From the NCBI GenBank assembly GCA_949066965.1, contig CARTDA010000010.1, positions 37,551 to 101,550 of the forward strand: a stretch of DNA of 64,000 nt, in the 5' to 3' direction. The DNA is from COE1 sp949066965 (lineage in GTDB: Bacteria; Bacillota; Clostridia; Lachnospirales; Lachnospiraceae). This document shows, one piece after another, positions 1-8,088 of this stretch (positions are counted from its first letter, which is position 1; each line of letters opens with the position of its first letter). The notes beneath the pieces are model-generated. The model was not told where the DNA came from. It saw only the letters and a program-made list of their open reading frames with translations, and did no database searches. The translations under genes and the position numbers were made by a program.

Positions 1-1
1 C

Positions 2-37
2 GCGTTTATGAAGAAATTTGAGGAGGAGAATGCATAA
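2..37 (+). CDS. serC: C-terminal end of phosphoserine aminotransferase (partial)
   Basis: Only the last 11 codons are in the window, reading AFMKKFEEENA and a TAA stop. They are in the frame whose stop overlaps the next ATG (TAATG). The ending resembles the C-terminus of SerC, and SerC commonly precedes SerA in clostridia, where the two catalyse successive steps of serine synthesis. The assignment rests on this short tail and on the neighbour, so it is an inference. The GAGGAG inside this tail is the ribosome binding site of serA. Confidence 0.6.
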   Translation, partial: AFMKKFEEENA

Positions 38-1200
38 TGTATCAGTATAAATGCCTGAATCCTATTTCTGATATAGGTTTATCAAGATTTACAGAAAATT
101 ATCAGACGACAGATGACATCGCAAAGGCGGAAGGCGTGCTTGTCAGAAGCGCTTCCATGCATGAAATGGAACTGCCCGGGACACTCCTGGCAGTTGCAAG
201 AGCCGGAGCCGGTGTCAACAATATCCCGCTCGAAAAATGTGCGGAGCAGGGCATTGTCGTGTTTAATACACCCGGTGCAAACGCAAACGGCGTAAAAGAG
301 CTTGTTATTGCTGGTATGCTGCTCGCATCAAGGGACATCACTGGCGGCATTGACTGGGTAAAAGCAAATACAGGTTCGGAGACCGTCGGAAAGGACGCGG
401 AGAAAGAGAAAAAGAAATTTGCGGGGACTGAGATTCAGGGGAAAAAGCTTGGTATCATCGGACTTGGGGCAATTGGCATCAGGGTTGCGAACGCAGCAGT
501 GGCGCTTGGCATGGACGTGTATGGCTATGACCCCTATCTTTCCGTGGACGCCGCATTGAAGCTTTCCCGCGAGGTGAAGCATGTTATCAATGTCGACGAC
601 ATCTATGCTGCCTGTGATTTCATTACCATCCATGTACCGCTGATGGATGCCACAAAGGGAATGATTAACGCAGCAGCAATTGCCAAGATGAAACAGGGCG
701 TTGTTGTGCTGAATTTTGCAAGGGATCTTCTTGTTAATGAGAAGGATATGATTTCTGCCCTGGAATCAGGAAAGGTTAAAAAGTATGTATCAGACTTCCC
801 CAATGCCACTACGGCAGGGCAGAAGGGATGCATTGTCATTCCGCATCTTGGTGCATCAACAGAAGAGTCAGAGGACAACTGTGCGGTTATGGCAGTTGAT
901 GAGCTTAAGGATTATCTTGAGAATGGAAATATCAGAAACAGCGTAAACTATCCGGCATGTGACATGGGTGCCTGCGGCAATGTAGGCAGGGTTGCTATCC
1001 TCCATAAAAACATTGCCAATATGATTACACAATTTACCGCTGCATTTGGTATGGCTGGAATCAACATCAGTGATATGACAAACAAGTCAAGAGGCGAATA
1101 TGCATATACGCTGATGGACATAGAAAAATCAGCTGACGATAAAATCATTGGGCAGTTGAACAATATTGACGGCGTGTTCCGTGTCAGGGTTGTAAAGTAA
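37..1200 (+). CDS. serA: D-3-phosphoglycerate dehydrogenase
   Basis: This cytoplasmic enzyme oxidises 3-phosphoglycerate to 3-phosphohydroxypyruvate with NAD, the first step of serine biosynthesis. The 387-residue protein has the D-2-hydroxyacid dehydrogenase layout. Its Rossmann motif GLGAIGIRVANA lies near residues 142-153. The substrate-binding and catalytic part includes NFARDLLV and HLGASTEES, which carries the catalytic histidine. The last 75 or so residues look like an ACT domain, which usually senses serine. It is the short SerA type without the long intervening domain. The start overlaps the serC stop, so the two are translationally coupled. A strong hairpin terminator follows. Confidence 0.93.
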   Translation: MYQYKCLNPISDIGLSRFTENYQTTDDIAKAEGVLVRSASMHEMELPGTLLAVARAGAGVNNIPLEKCAEQGIVVFNTPGANANGVKELVIAGMLLASRDITGGIDWVKANTGSETVGKDAEKEKKKFAGTEIQGKKLGIIGLGAIGIRVANAAVALGMDVYGYDPYLSVDAALKLSREVKHVINVDDIYAACDFITIHVPLMDATKGMINAAAIAKMKQGVVVLNFARDLLVNEKDMISALESGKVKKYVSDFPNATTAGQKGCIVIPHLGASTEESEDNCAVMAVDELKDYLENGNIRNSVNYPACDMGACGNVGRVAILHKNIANMITQFTAAFGMAGINISDMTNKSRGEYAYTLMDIEKSADDKIIGQLNNIDGVFRVRVVK

Positions 1201-1222
1201 AAAGAGCTGACAATAGCTGCAT

Positions 1223-1263
1223 AAAACGAAAGAGAGCCTGAAACTGGCTCTCTTTCGTTTTAT
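1223..1263 (+). terminator. Intrinsic terminator after serA
   Basis: A 16-bp perfect stem (AAAACGAAAGAGAGCC against its complement) with a 7-nt loop, ending in GTTTTAT. The A-rich 5' side also makes it usable in the other direction. Confidence 0.9.
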
Positions 1264-1265
1264 AT

Positions 1266-1350
1266 GCACACGGACGCGGAAAGGAAATATACAGCTAAAG
1301 CTGCCCGCGTCCGGCGCACGAGTAGGGAAAGATACCTCTTCCCTACTCAA
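1266..1350 (+). repeat. Dispersed double-hairpin repeat, family A copy 1
   Basis: First hairpin: arms GGACGCGG and CCGCGTCC enclose the conserved loop AAAGGAAATATACAGC. Then come GGCGCACGAGTAG and a second hairpin with arms GAGTAGGGAAAGA and TCTTCCCTACTC. The element begins with GCACA and runs directly into a second copy. Confidence 0.75.
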
Positions 1351-1352
1351 TT

Positions 1353-1440
1353 GCACATGGGCGTCCAAATGAAATATGTCAGCAAGCTGACGGACGCCCG
1401 GCGCGCGAGTAGTGGAGAAGGGCGTTCCCCTACTCGATTA
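1353..1440 (+). repeat. Dispersed double-hairpin repeat, family A copy 2
   Basis: Same architecture as copy 1 with different arms (GGGCGTCC and GGACGCCC). The loop is AAATGAAATATGTCAGC, then GGCGCGCGAGTAG, then a second hairpin ending CTACTCGATTA. The tail overlaps the stop codon of the minus-strand gene at 1438-1722. Confidence 0.75.
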
Positions 1441-1722
1441 ATATGCATCATGAACATCCCCATATTTTGTCATATTCCCGATTGTATTCTGGAATTTTGT
1501 CTCACGGCTGACTGTGACTTCGCTTGCCAAATCCATATACTTGATAAATATTTCTTCGACGGATGCCCCTTTTTCTTTGGCGATTTCTTCCATAATCGGT
1601 TTCAGTTTTTCCAGCTGAAAAGAAACGCGCGTTTTCTGCGGGTCAAAATCTTTCAGCACGTTGTCTGCATATTCATTGATGCGTTCCAATAGTTCCTTAT
1701 CTTCCGGTGTCATAGTTATCAT
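1438..1722 (-). CDS. Small conserved-looking protein of unknown function
   Basis: This 94-residue, acidic and mainly helical soluble protein has no signal peptide or membrane segment. I do not recognise a family. Reasons to call it real: a good ribosome binding site (AAAGGAT) upstream of the ATG, a consensus promoter about 60 bp upstream on the same strand, and normal codon use. Two short lysine-rich helices (residues 22-50) and a polar C-terminal tail are all that can be seen. It is convergent with serA; the terminator and two repeats lie between them, and its stop codon sits in the tail of the second repeat. Confidence 0.7.
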   Translation of the reverse strand: MITMTPEDKELLERINEYADNVLKDFDPQKTRVSFQLEKLKPIMEEIAKEKGASVEEIFIKYMDLASEVTVSRETKFQNTIGNMTKYGDVHDAY

Positions 1723-1783
1723 CCTTTCAAAAGTATTTGATGGAGTGCAGCTGTATAAAGCTATTTGTCCTCCCTAAATAATT

Positions 1784-1812
1784 ACTATAGCACTATGTGA
1801 ATCCATTGTCAA
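1784..1812 (-). promoter_or_regulatory. Sigma-A-type promoter for the 94-residue gene
   Basis: On the minus strand TTGACA (1812-1807) and TATAGT (1789-1784) are separated by 17 bp. The predicted transcript starts near 1777, about 55 nt before the start codon. Confidence 0.75.
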
Positions 1813-1956
1813 AATAGAAAAGTTATGACAATATTGGATTGTATGTGTAATCTGACATTCCATCTGATATAATGAGGATATCCATAAAAAACATATTTTT
1901 TTCAATATGTATGCAACGGATTCTGGAAATTTCCCTCTTATAGTATAAGAGAGCGA

Positions 1957-2046
1957 TACTGTTCAGACAGGACTTAGCATTTACTGCTAAGTCCGTGAGA
2001 AAACGTATGGATTTTTACCTGTTACTAGAACGGAGCAAACAGTAAC
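1957..2046 (+). repeat. Inverted-terminus element, family B copy 1
   Basis: The element begins TACTGTTCAGACAGG and ends AACAGTAAC. Inside is a perfect 10-bp hairpin, GGACTTAGCA-TTTAC-TGCTAAGTCC. The same hairpin and ends occur at 23849-23981. It lies just upstream of the ECF sigma gene, in the 370-bp gap from 1723. A TATAAT at 1868-1873 is the only other recognisable signal there, and it lacks a good -35. Confidence 0.7.
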
Positions 2047-2091
2047 AAGGGAGCTGCATTCGTGTACTCTGCTCACAAAGGAGGTTATCAC

Positions 2092-2649
2092 TTGGAGGAC
2101 AATGAGATTATTGAATTATTCTGGCAGCGTTCACAGCAGGCAATTGCGGAAACTGACGGAAAATATGGGGGACGTCTGCAAAGCCTGTCAATGAACATTC
2201 TGCATGACAGGGAGGATGCCGAGGAGTGTGTGAATGATACCTACCATGCGACTTGGAATACACTGCCACCGCAGCGGCCAAATTACTTTTTTGCATATCT
2301 GGCAAAGCTCGCGCGCAATTTTTCTTTTGGAAAATATGATTACTACCATGCACAGAAAAGAAACGTGACAGTCGTGGAGTTAAGTGATGAAATTGAAAAT
2401 TGCATACCGTCTCCCAATGACCTTGAACAAAAAATGGACAGCAGGGAGATTGGACGGATTATCAGTGAGTTTCTCTATACACAGTCGCCGGAAATGAGGA
2501 TGGTGTTTGTGCGCAGGTACTGGTATATGGAATCGATCAAGGATATTTCACTTGCATTTCACAGCAGTGAGAGCAAGGTGAAGTCAATTTTGTTCCGGAT
2601 GCGAAACAGGCTTCGCGAACACCTGGAAAAGGAGGGCGTGCATCTATGA
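2092..2649 (+). CDS. ECF-type RNA polymerase sigma factor
   Basis: This sigma-70-family protein of about 185 residues has region 2 (DREDAEECVNDTYHATWN, near residues 45-62) and a C-terminal helix-turn-helix of region 4 (ESIKDISLAFHSSESKVKSILFRMR, quoted here in part as a guide to residues 145-170). The longest frame starts at 2062, but I chose the TTG at 2092 because AAAGGAGG lies 7 nt before it and the protein then starts at the usual distance from region 2. The next gene overlaps its stop by 4 bp and looks like a membrane anti-sigma factor, the usual arrangement for ECF regulators. Target promoters are unknown; the serpin in the same operon is a candidate. Confidence 0.85.
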   Translation: MEDNEIIELFWQRSQQAIAETDGKYGGRLQSLSMNILHDREDAEECVNDTYHATWNTLPPQRPNYFFAYLAKLARNFSFGKYDYYHAQKRNVTVVELSDEIENCIPSPNDLEQKMDSREIGRIISEFLYTQSPEMRMVFVRRYWYMESIKDISLAFHSSESKVKSILFRMRNRLREHLEKEGVHL

Positions 2650-3512
2650 GAGGGAAAGATTTGCTGGAATGCATGGAACATATTGATGACGCGCTTATTG
2701 AGGAAGCGCTCCATCCGGTAATTGCCCCGCGACAGCACATAAGAACAGCCAGATGGGGAATGGCAGCTGCCTGCCTGTTTGTGGCAGGGATATCCGCAGC
2801 GGCGCTCTGGTCACACCGGAATATCAGGGAAGATGATTCCGGAGGCATTGATCATGAGGTCGCAATGTCAATGACGGCAGAGTACTCCACGGATATCAGC
2901 ACCGAAGGTGCGGGAAACATCAATGAAAAGAACCAGCTGGCAGAAGCTTCGGCGGGCAGTGCGCAGCCGGATGGGATGGCAGACAAGGCTGAAAATGAAA
3001 GAAAAGATGCCGTAATGGATGACCTGGCATCAGGCGGCACAGTGGCGGATAAAACGGAGAGTGACAATGCCGGTGTGGAAGACATGAAATCAGCAACACA
3101 GGAAGCATTAAAAATAAACTATACAGAGATTCATGACTATTCTGCCGCAGGCAGTGCATCTTCCGACGATGTCGTTCCTGAAAAAGGAATGGTATTATAC
3201 TATCCGCGATTGCAAAAGGCAATTGAATATTATAGTGCACAGGAAAAGGATGCAACAGATTATGCTTATACAGTAGTGATTGAATTGTTTGGTGACATTG
3301 AAACTGATACCGGAAGCCATTACATACACCTGAATCAGACGGATGACGGAAATGAGCTTGTCGAGCAGGAGTACAGGCGGTTAATTGAACTGGGATATTC
3401 TGTCAAACTCTCAGAGGATTTTCTGCTTATGGGAACGTTTACAAAGGAAGAATTTGATACTTTTGATGCGTGTCCGGAGTATGGATATGTGTTCCGGTTC
3501 GAAAATGATTAA
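2646..3512 (+). CDS. Probable membrane anti-sigma factor
   Basis: The 288-residue protein has a short cytoplasmic N-terminus (residues 1-36) and one transmembrane helix (about 37-55, GMAAACLFVAGISAAALW). A long, acidic, low-complexity extracellular linker follows (about 60-150), then a folded C-terminal domain. The cytoplasmic part, with HIDDALIEEAL, resembles the sigma-binding segment of clostridial anti-sigma proteins. ATGA overlap with the sigma factor implies coupled translation. No zinc-binding HxxxCxxC motif is visible, so it is not the ZAS type. The role is inferred from position and topology. Confidence 0.7.
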   Translation: MRGKDLLECMEHIDDALIEEALHPVIAPRQHIRTARWGMAAACLFVAGISAAALWSHRNIREDDSGGIDHEVAMSMTAEYSTDISTEGAGNINEKNQLAEASAGSAQPDGMADKAENERKDAVMDDLASGGTVADKTESDNAGVEDMKSATQEALKINYTEIHDYSAAGSASSDDVVPEKGMVLYYPRLQKAIEYYSAQEKDATDYAYTVVIELFGDIETDTGSHYIHLNQTDDGNELVEQEYRRLIELGYSVKLSEDFLLMGTFTKEEFDTFDACPEYGYVFRFEND

Positions 3513-3535
3513 TAAAAAATGGAGGGAGATTCATT

Positions 3536-4861
3536 ATGATGAAAAAGAATTTCTTCGTTACAGCAGCTGTGATTTCATCCCTGTGCCTTTTAGGAGGCTG
3601 CGGCAGGGTGGGAAGCGAAACCTTGCCATCCGCAAAAAATGAAGCGCAGCTGTCAATACAGGAAGACGATAGAAGGGCGGAAACTCAGGAAATTGAAAAT
3701 ATAACGCAGATTTCACAGGAATATGGGCAGGAGGATGCAGACATGGATGCAAAGGTTTCAGATTTTAGTTATGATTTACTCGGGTTTCATGCACAGGACA
3801 AGAATCCGGTTCTTTCCCCTGTTTCAGCATACCTTGCGCTTTCCATGGCAGGCTGCGGGGCAGATGGCGCTACAAGGGATGCGTTTGACAATGTGCTCGG
3901 GAAAGATATGGTGAAGCTGGCAGATGACATGATGCATACATTTCCGTCAAAAAGCGATGCACTGAAGCTTTCTATTGCAAATTCGGCATGGATTGATGAT
4001 GAATTTACAGTCAACGATGCGTGGATGGACACCATTCAATCCCGGATGGGCGCAGAGCCATATCAGGCAGATCTGTCGACTGAGGAAACCATGAACCATA
4101 TCAATAACTGGATTGATGAAAAGACAAATGGCATGATAGATAAAATGCTGACGGAACCTTTGGAAGACCAGACAAGGCTTGCGCTTTTTAACACGGTATA
4201 TTTCAAGGGGAAATGGGAAATTCCCTTTGAGGCATCTGATACCTATAAGGAAGATTTTTATCTGCAAAGAGGGCAGGCGGAAACAGTGCAGGCCGACATG
4301 ATGAATATGTATGCGACGGATTTGGATTATATTGCAAATGACTTTGCGGAGGGTGTTGTCCTGCCGTATCAAACTGATGGGAACCAGGATATAGCGTTTA
4401 TTGCATTAAAACCCACAGGCGATACAGATGTCAGGGATGTATACGGAAAATTGACCGGGACGGTCATGCAGGACATCCTGGTCAATAGCCAGACCATTGC
4501 GGTCAATTTAAAGCTTCCAAAATTTGAAATCACCTTTGACAAAAACCTTACAGAATGCTTGAAAAACATGGGATTGTCAGAATGCTTTGACGAGGAAAAG
4601 GCGAACTTTGACCAGATTGGTAAAGCAAAAAGTGGCGATAATTTGTATATTGAACTGGTAAGACAGAAGGCAAAAATTATTGTCGATGAGGAAGGGACAG
4701 AAGCGGCGGCTGTGACGGAGATCCTGATGATGTGCGGTGCCGCACTCGAGCCGGAAGAACCAAAAGAGCTTTATTTCAATGAGCCGTTTATTTACATGAT
4801 TATGGATATGGATAATACAATGCCCTTGTTTATCGGAATCTTAGATAACCCAGTTTCATGA
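3536..4861 (+). CDS. Secreted serpin (serine protease inhibitor), lipoprotein
   Basis: Serpins trap serine or cysteine proteases through a reactive-centre loop. The 441-residue protein starts with a lipoprotein signal (lipobox LLGGC, Cys22), then a linker of about 50 residues and a full serpin fold. Seen directly: NSAWID, TNGMIDKML, LALFNTVYFKGKWEIPF, the hinge EEGTEAAAVT (around residue 385) and the C-terminal FNEPFIYMI. The intact hinge suggests an inhibitory serpin. Counting from the hinge puts P1 near Cys-Gly-Ala, but loop length varies, so specificity is uncertain. It lies 23 nt after the anti-sigma gene, apparently in the same operon. A likely role is protecting the cell surface from host or bacterial proteases. 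Confidence 0.92.
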   Translation: MMKKNFFVTAAVISSLCLLGGCGRVGSETLPSAKNEAQLSIQEDDRRAETQEIENITQISQEYGQEDADMDAKVSDFSYDLLGFHAQDKNPVLSPVSAYLALSMAGCGADGATRDAFDNVLGKDMVKLADDMMHTFPSKSDALKLSIANSAWIDDEFTVNDAWMDTIQSRMGAEPYQADLSTEETMNHINNWIDEKTNGMIDKMLTEPLEDQTRLALFNTVYFKGKWEIPFEASDTYKEDFYLQRGQAETVQADMMNMYATDLDYIANDFAEGVVLPYQTDGNQDIAFIALKPTGDTDVRDVYGKLTGTVMQDILVNSQTIAVNLKLPKFEITFDKNLTECLKNMGLSECFDEEKANFDQIGKAKSGDNLYIELVRQKAKIIVDEEGTEAAAVTEILMMCGAALEPEEPKELYFNEPFIYMIMDMDNTMPLFIGILDNPVS

Positions 4862-4964
4862 AAAATTGAAAATAAGTATTCAAATTGTCCGGATTATCTG
4901 TTATGATAAGTATCGTGATTCTTTTTGGAACGAATGATACATTTATTTTTAGGAGGAACGGTAT

Positions 4965-6203
4965 ATGGCAGTAATCAGACCATTTCGGGCATATAGACCA
5001 CAAAAAGGACTGGAAAGCAAGATTGCAGCGCTTCCGTATGATGTCTACAACAGGGAGGAGGCATGTGCGGCGGTAAAGGGTAATCCGCTTTCTTTTCTGA
5101 ATATTGACAGGGCGGAGACACAGTTTGACAGCAGTGTGGATACCTATGCAGACGAAGTTTACCAGAAGGCACACGACATGCTCTGGGACATGATTCAAAA
5201 GGGGAACTTTGTACAGGAGGACAAGCCGGTTTACTATCTTTATGAGCTTACGATGGACGGGCGGGTACAGACAGGGATTGTGGCATGTGCAAGTGTTGAC
5301 GATTACGAGAATCAGGTTATAAAAAAGCATGAGAATACGCGGGCGGATAAGGAACTTGACCGCATTCGCCATGTAGAATCGTGTGAAGCGCAGACAGGAC
5401 CGATATTTCTTGCATACCGGGCAAATGACATCCTCCGTGAAATAATCGCGCGGACGAAAAAAGGGCAGGCGCTCTATGATTTTACATCGGATGACGGCAT
5501 AACGCACAGGGTATGGTGCATCTGTGCGGACGAAGATATCGCCACAATCCAAAAGATTTTTCAGGGATTGTCGCAAATTTATATTGCGGACGGCCATCAC
5601 CGCTGTGCATCCGCTGTCAAGGTGGGATTAAAAAAACGTGCGGAAAATCCTGCATATACAGGCGAGGAAGAATTTAATTATTTTCTGTCTGTACTGTTTG
5701 CCGACGAAGAACTTATGATTATGGATTATAACAGGGTGGTAAGGGACTTGAATGGGCTTACAGCAGGGCAGTTTGTGGAGGCAGTCAGCAAAGTTTACAA
5801 TATTGTCTCCAAAGGAACAATGTGCCAGAGACCCATACATAAGGGGCAGGCGTCCATGCTGGTGGAGGACACATGGTATCTGCTGGAAGTAAAGGCGGAG
5901 TATAAGAGCAATGACCCTGTAGATGGTCTTGATGTTGCAATTCTGCAAAATCATGTGCTTTCACCCATTCTTGGCATTGACGACCCCAAGACAGATAAAC
6001 GCATTGATTTCGTCGGCGGAATCAGAGGGATTGGCGAGCTTGAGCGGCGCGTAAAAACAGATTCCAAGGCTGCATTTGCCATGTACCCGACTTCCATACA
6101 TGAGTTGTTTGCCGTCGCTGATGCCGGCATGCTGATGCCCCCGAAGTCGACATGGTTTGAACCAAAGCTTAGAAGCGGATTGTTTATTCATGCCATCAAC
6201 TAA
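4965..6203 (+). CDS. DUF1015 family protein
   Basis: The 412-residue cytoplasmic protein matches the DUF1015 family, which is often encoded beside serC-serA in clostridia. Recognisable segments are IRPFRAYRP at the N-terminus, AALPYDVYNREEA, the HENTRADKELDR block, YIADGHHRCASAV near residue 210, and the C-terminal KSTWFEPKLRSGLFIH. The conserved histidines and acidic residues suggest an enzyme, but the reaction is not established. The ATG follows AGGAGG with good spacing. Co-occurrence with serine genes suggests serine or one-carbon metabolism; this is inference only. Confidence 0.88.
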   Translation: MAVIRPFRAYRPQKGLESKIAALPYDVYNREEACAAVKGNPLSFLNIDRAETQFDSSVDTYADEVYQKAHDMLWDMIQKGNFVQEDKPVYYLYELTMDGRVQTGIVACASVDDYENQVIKKHENTRADKELDRIRHVESCEAQTGPIFLAYRANDILREIIARTKKGQALYDFTSDDGITHRVWCICADEDIATIQKIFQGLSQIYIADGHHRCASAVKVGLKKRAENPAYTGEEEFNYFLSVLFADEELMIMDYNRVVRDLNGLTAGQFVEAVSKVYNIVSKGTMCQRPIHKGQASMLVEDTWYLLEVKAEYKSNDPVDGLDVAILQNHVLSPILGIDDPKTDKRIDFVGGIRGIGELERRVKTDSKAAFAMYPTSIHELFAVADAGMLMPPKSTWFEPKLRSGLFIHAIN

Positions 6204-6237
6204 TTGTCAATATTATTATACAAATGGATGTGGAAAA

Positions 6238-7107
6238 ATGCTGTTAACAGAGATGGAATTAGATATCGAACAAATTACCGAAAATTTGAATGCTTTTGAA
6301 AGGTTCCTGGACACCCTGCCAGAAAAGGCACTTGGACTTGGGGTGAGGGTGCTGATAGCTGCGGTGTTATTTTTTGTGGGTTCCAAGGCAATTAAATTTA
6401 TACGCAGGATCACCAGGAAATCACTTCAGCGTGCAGGCGTGGAAACAGGGATTATTCAGTTCCTTGATGGTCTGATCAAGGCATGCCTGTATGGTCTGCT
6501 TGTGCTGATTATCGCTGGTAATTTCGGGTTTGATGCAACCAGCATCGTGGCGCTTGTGGGTTCCGCCGGGGTGACGGCAGGACTTGCATTGCAGGGCAGT
6601 TTAAGCAATCTCGCCGGAGGGATGCTGATATTGCTGCTGAAGCCTTTTCGGGTCGGGGATTTCATTATTGAATCAGGGCACGGAACAGAGGGCACCGTAA
6701 AAGAAATTGGTATCTTTTATACCAAGCTTGCGACAACGGACGGTAAAATTGTAGTACTTCCAAACGGAAACCTGGCAAACAGCCCTATCACAAATGCAAC
6801 GGATTCCTCTGTCCGGCGCGTTGATATTATTGTCGGCATCTCTTATGATGCTGATATCCGCGAGGCAAAAGATGTGCTCCTAAGGGTAATGGAGGATGAC
6901 ATGGACGTTCTTCACAGCGAGCCGGCACTTGTGTTTGTTGACGCGCTCGCAGACAGTGCAGTATTACTTGGCATGCGCTGTTACTGTGAGAATCCCAAAT
7001 ACTGGGACGTACGCTGGCGCCTGCTGGAAAATGCGAAAAATGCGCTGGATGATGCCGGTATCGAGATTCCGTACCAGCAGCTTTCGGTTCATATGGAGCA
7101 ATCATAA
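6238..7107 (+). CDS. MscS-family mechanosensitive channel
   Basis: This small-conductance channel opens under membrane tension to release solutes during hypo-osmotic shock. The protein has about 289 residues, close to the classical MscS length. Hydrophobic segments lie near residues 33-52, 72-95 and 98-125. The third contains the glycine/alanine-rich pore helix (VGSAGVTAGLALQGSLSNLAGG). The beta domain follows (FRVGDFI, VLPNGNLANSPITN), then the alpha/beta C-terminal domain. The frame is open from 6157, but that would overlap DUF1015; the ATG at 6238 or the one at 6253 is more likely. Neither has a strong ribosome binding site. Confidence 0.9.
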   Translation: MLLTEMELDIEQITENLNAFERFLDTLPEKALGLGVRVLIAAVLFFVGSKAIKFIRRITRKSLQRAGVETGIIQFLDGLIKACLYGLLVLIIAGNFGFDATSIVALVGSAGVTAGLALQGSLSNLAGGMLILLLKPFRVGDFIIESGHGTEGTVKEIGIFYTKLATTDGKIVVLPNGNLANSPITNATDSSVRRVDIIVGISYDADIREAKDVLLRVMEDDMDVLHSEPALVFVDALADSAVLLGMRCYCENPKYWDVRWRLLENAKNALDDAGIEIPYQQLSVHMEQS

Positions 7108-7137
7108 AAAAATTTTTGAAAAATATTGCAAAAGAAC

Positions 7138-7166
7138 TTTACAAAATGAAAAAGATTAGGTATAAT
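7138..7166 (+). promoter_or_regulatory. Promoter of tRNA-Thr
   Basis: TTTACA (7138-7143) and TATAAT (7161-7166) are separated by 17 bp, with the tRNA beginning 24 nt downstream. Confidence 0.85.
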
Positions 7167-7189
7167 ATTTTTCGTGGTTGTAATTCCAG

Positions 7190-7262
7190 GCTTCCATAGC
7201 GCAGTTGGTAGCGCAACTGATTCGTAATCAGTAGGTCGAGGGTTCGAGTCCCTTTGGAAGCT
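7190..7262 (+). tRNA. tRNA-Thr (anticodon CGU)
   Basis: The cloverleaf is complete. The acceptor stem is GCTTCCA with TGGAAGC and a T discriminator. The D arm is GCGC with AGTTGGTA, the anticodon stem ACTGA/TCAGT with loop TTCGTAA, the T arm GAGGG/CCCTT with loop TTCGAGT. Anticodon CGT reads the threonine codon ACG. CCA is not encoded. Confidence 0.95.
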
Positions 7263-7282
7263 TTTGAAAGACAGCAGAAGGG

Positions 7283-7313
7283 AAAAGACGCGGTGTTGGC
7301 TGCGTCTTTTTCT
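7283..7313 (+). terminator. Terminator after tRNA-Thr
   Basis: Stem AAAAGACGC with GCGTCTTTT, a 10-nt loop and a following T run. Confidence 0.85.
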
Positions 7314-7315
7314 AT

Positions 7316-7403
7316 GCGCAGCCCCATGCACAATGCGTATAATGCACGCATTGTGCATGGGGCGCGCGGAGAGTAGGGAAGGTAAATCTTCTCTACTCGA
7401 TTA
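7316..7403 (+). repeat. Dispersed double-hairpin repeat, family A copy 3
   Basis: The first hairpin has a 16-bp perfect stem (CCCCATGCACAATGCG, 7322-7337, with 7347-7362) and a shortened loop without the GGAAAT core. It continues with GCGCGCGGAGAGTAGGG, then the second hairpin and the tail CTCTACTCGATTA. Confidence 0.7.
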
Positions 7404-7433
7404 TTTCTGATATGCGTAAGGGGAAAGAAAGTC

Positions 7434-8048
7434 ATGAGAGTATTATATGGAACAGGAAATCAGGCTAAATTGTCGGCGATGCAAAGGCGCCTGAGCAGTC
7501 TGGATATAGAAATTATCGGTCTAAAGGACCTGGAAGCGGATATCCCGGAAGTGCCGGAGGACGGTAAAACGCCTTTGGAAAATGCCCGACAGAAAGCTTA
7601 TGCATATTTTGATGCGTTCCATATTCCGGTGTTCTCGTGTGATTCCGGTCTGTATTTTGATAATGTCCCTGACGCAGTCCAGCCGGGCGTCCATGTACGG
7701 ACAGTGAACGGAAAGTATCTCACAGATGAGGAAATGATTGCATATTACACAGGGATGGCGCAAAAGTATGGAGATTTGACTTCAAGATATAAAAATGCCA
7801 TCTGCTTTGTCTATGACGATGCACATCGGTTTGAGGCAATGCGTCCTTCCATGGAAAGCGAACCATTTCTGTTGACATCAAAACCGCATTCATCCGTAAT
7901 GAACAAAGGTTTTCCGCTGGACAGCCTGTCCGTTGATATCAAATCAGGAAAATATTTTTATGACTTGCCCCGACAGGACATGGATCAGGTGGCAGTCGAG
8001 GACGGTTTTTTACAATTTTTCCAGGAGGTTCTGGGACAGATAAAATAA
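7434..8048 (+). CDS. HAM1/RdgB-like non-canonical purine NTP pyrophosphatase
   Basis: The family hydrolyses dITP, XTP and similar damaged nucleotides to monophosphates, keeping them out of DNA. In this 204-residue protein the N-terminal nucleotide-binding motif GTGNQAKLSAM corresponds to the family's ATGNxxK. TPLENARQKAYAYFDAF and SCDSGLYFD, with the metal-binding acidic residues, are also present. The C-terminal half differs from canonical RdgB: the usual SHRxxA block is replaced by HSSVMNKGFPLDSLS. Substrate range may therefore differ. It stands alone after the tRNA and converges with the following gene. Confidence 0.8.
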   Translation: MRVLYGTGNQAKLSAMQRRLSSLDIEIIGLKDLEADIPEVPEDGKTPLENARQKAYAYFDAFHIPVFSCDSGLYFDNVPDAVQPGVHVRTVNGKYLTDEEMIAYYTGMAQKYGDLTSRYKNAICFVYDDAHRFEAMRPSMESEPFLLTSKPHSSVMNKGFPLDSLSVDIKSGKYFYDLPRQDMDQVAVEDGFLQFFQEVLGQIK

Positions 8049-8088
8049 CTCAAACTTCCCACACTGCCTGGTGTGATGAACCAATAGC

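Noticed and set aside
1266..1440. Tandem hairpin repeats as a possible CRISPR array or attenuator
   Set aside because: There are no regularly spaced identical repeats with unique spacers, and copies are dispersed; no cas genes are present.
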